A stretch of DNA of 6,759 nucleotides from Euryarchaeota archaeon UBA33 (GTDB lineage Archaea > Thermoplasmatota > E2 > DHVEG-1), in the NCBI GenBank assembly GCA_002506745.1, contig DAYE01000076.1:334-7092 (forward strand). Reading direction: 5' to 3'. The position numbers were made by a program, and so were the translations under genes. The notes under the pieces were generated by a model that was not told the origin of the DNA, did no database searches, and saw only the letters and a program-made list of their open reading frames with translations. Positions 6,019 through 6,759 of the stretch are shown one piece after another. How positions within the stretch are numbered: the first letter of the stretch is position 1; each line of letters starts with the position of its first letter.

Positions 6019-6558
6019 ATGAATATGGCTAAAAGTAGCAAAAAACAAATAGACCAAGATGAGAAGCGAGTAATCGAACAACTGCAACGAAATTCAAATG
6101 AAAGTATCGATAAAATTGCCAAAACCTGCGGTTTCTCCAGACAAAAAGTATGGCGCATCATAAAACGTCTCGAGAACACGAAAACGATCTGGGGCTATAC
6201 CGCGATACCTGACAAAGAGAAACAAGGCGTCCGTCACTACATCATGTTACTGAAACGATCAAACCAGCCAGCAGGCGACATCATCGATAACGTGCTGGAC
6301 TCATTTAAGAAATACGCAGGAAAAAACATTGGTGTTTTCGTTCAAACCGCTTGTGTCCTTCAAGGCGAATACGACATCATGCTCTGTTTCACCGCAAAAG
6401 ATATCACTGTCGCAAAACGATTCACCGAGCTTATCAAAAAGAAATACGCTGCCTATATCGGCGAAATCATGATGGTAGAGGATATTTTCTCAATACGAAT
6501 CAGCGGAATGATGAACCCAAAAGTCGATGATCTGAAAGAATTCTTCAAAACACAATAA
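6019..6558 (+). CDS. Lrp/AsnC family transcriptional regulator
   Basis: This 179-residue DNA-binding regulator has an N-terminal winged helix-turn-helix (about 13-60; DEKRVIEQLQRNS, SIDKIAKTCGFSRQKVWRII). The second domain is RAM/AsnC-like (about 68-160), with LQGEYDIMLCFTAKD matching the family's G-x-YD-hydrophobic core strand, and IGEIMMVEDIFSIR as a later strand. Lrp-type proteins form dimers or octamers and respond to amino acids or related small molecules; the effector here is unknown. The tail (about 165-179, PKVDDLKEFFKTQ) makes it somewhat longer than the usual 140-165 residues. The start is ambiguous: ATG 6019 has GGGGGT ending only 2 bases upstream, while ATG 6025 (Met3) has a better 8-base spacing, giving 177 residues. 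It is divergent from the YkgJ-like gene, has palindromes around its promoter, and is followed by a hairpin-T8 terminator, so it is probably monocistronic. Confidence 0.92.
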   Translation: MNMAKSSKKQIDQDEKRVIEQLQRNSNESIDKIAKTCGFSRQKVWRIIKRLENTKTIWGYTAIPDKEKQGVRHYIMLLKRSNQPAGDIIDNVLDSFKKYAGKNIGVFVQTACVLQGEYDIMLCFTAKDITVAKRFTELIKKKYAAYIGEIMMVEDIFSIRISGMMNPKVDDLKEFFKTQ

Positions 6559-6566
6559 CACAACAT

Positions 6567-6597
6567 GGGGACGATCCCCCGCCCATTTCTTTTTTTT
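6567..6597 (+). terminator. Hairpin plus T8 terminator after the regulator gene
   Basis: GGGGA pairs with TCCCC around a CGA loop (6567-6579), starting 8 bases after the stop codon. An eight-T tract follows at 6590-6597. Oligo-T alone can terminate archaeal RNA polymerase, so this is a credible end of the regulator transcript. A second, longer T tract follows downstream as a backup. Confidence 0.7.
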
Positions 6598-6601
6598 AAT
6601 C

Positions 6602-6644
6602 AAAAAAAAATTGTTTCAGAGAATTACGACAAATTTTTTTTTTT
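6602..6644. terminator. A9/T11 near-perfect inverted repeat, backup terminator
   Basis: A9-TTG (6602-6613) can pair with CAAA-T11 (6630-6644) with one bulged base, and the T11 run (6634-6644) is the longest in the window. In the rightward direction T11 is a strong intrinsic termination signal; in the leftward direction the A9 run reads as T9, so it could stop transcripts from either side. A 9-bp direct repeat TTCAGAGAA (6615-6623, 6649-6657) flanks the T11 run. Confidence 0.5.
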
Positions 6645-6674
6645 AAGGTTCAGAGAAAAAGAGAATAAAGAGAA

Positions 6675-6740
6675 GGGGTCTAAAAAGTCTGGGAGGAAAA
6701 GAATGAAAAAAAGATTTTTCAATTCAATTCTTTAGACCCC
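6675..6740. repeat. Perfect 10-bp inverted repeat enclosing a nested hairpin and mini open frame
   Basis: GGGGTCTAAA (6675-6684) is matched by its exact reverse complement TTTAGACCCC (6731-6740), with 46 bases between. Inside is a second hairpin: GAAT-GAAAAA (6701-6710) against TTTTTC-A-ATTC (6715-6725), around an AAGA loop with one bulged A. The whole 66-base unit could fold as a structured RNA on either strand, act as a terminator for a gene beyond the right edge, or be a small mobile or decayed element. No target-site duplication is visible. Confidence 0.6.
6703..6735 (+). other. Ten-codon open frame with strong Shine-Dalgarno sequence (possible leader peptide or gene remnant)
   Basis: The ATG at 6703 is preceded by GGGAGG (6691-6696) with a 6-base spacer, a better ribosome-binding site than any annotated gene here has. 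It encodes MKKRFFNSIL followed by TAG. The Lys/Arg-then-hydrophobic start resembles the beginning of an export signal, so this may be a truncated gene start. A translated leader inside a hairpin is the other reading. No clear TATA box precedes it, so translation is unproven. Confidence 0.25.
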
Positions 6741-6759
6741 CTCACCATTCCCTGAATAA

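Noticed and set aside
1..6759. CRISPR array, tRNA, rRNA, insertion sequence or toxin-antitoxin pair
   Set aside because: I saw no regularly spaced repeats, cloverleaf sequences, rRNA-like stretches, transposase motifs or paired small genes in the window.

Overview
The window looks archaeal, most likely Euryarchaeota and probably a Thermoplasmatota-type sediment lineage. The taxonomy is inference; no rRNA or other marker gene is present. The evidence is: AT-rich TATA-like boxes with purine-rich stretches just upstream instead of bacterial -35/-10 pairs; Shine-Dalgarno-like purine runs before several starts; long oligo-T tracts after genes; and a protein set typical of uncultured protein-degrading archaea. 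That set comprises a DUF2341/LamG surface lipoprotein with an Fn3-like domain, a C25 gingipain-like peptidase and an Lrp/AsnC regulator.

Layout, left to right. (1) Bases 1-1352, minus strand: the first 450 codons of a family 5 extracellular solute-binding lipoprotein (oligopeptide/nickel ABC type). It runs off the left edge. (2) Bases 1353-1588: a divergent intergenic region with a good TATA box for the rightward gene. (3) Bases 1589-3643, plus strand: a 684-residue lipoprotein with an unassigned hydrophobic N-terminal region, an Fn3-like domain, DUF2341 and a LamG-like domain. (4) Bases 3702-5117, minus strand: a secreted C25 cysteine peptidase, convergent with (3) across a 58-base gap. (5) Bases 5287-5688, minus strand: a small cysteine-rich YkgJ-like (CxxCxxCC) protein, followed by a hairpin/oligo-T terminator and then the peptidase's own promoter region. 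(6) Bases 5689-6018: a 330-base non-coding region dense in inverted repeats and TATA-like boxes. (7) Bases 6019-6558, plus strand: an Lrp/AsnC-type regulator with palindromes around its promoter. (8) Bases 6559-6759: non-coding, with a hairpin-T8 terminator, long A and T runs, and a perfect 10-bp inverted repeat enclosing a ten-codon open frame with a strong Shine-Dalgarno sequence.

Taken together, the genes fit peptide scavenging. A secreted peptidase would cut extracellular protein, a lipid-anchored binding protein would collect peptides for an ABC importer encoded to the left, a second lipoprotein may bind polymer or surface, and an Lrp/AsnC factor may sense amino acids. That linkage is inferred from proximity and family roles only. 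I see no mobile element, CRISPR array, tRNA or rRNA. I cannot point to a demonstrably new system. The least explained items are the N-terminal domain of the large lipoprotein, the repeat-rich control region before the regulator, the 10-bp tandem repeat before the peptidase promoter, and the inverted-repeat element at the right end.
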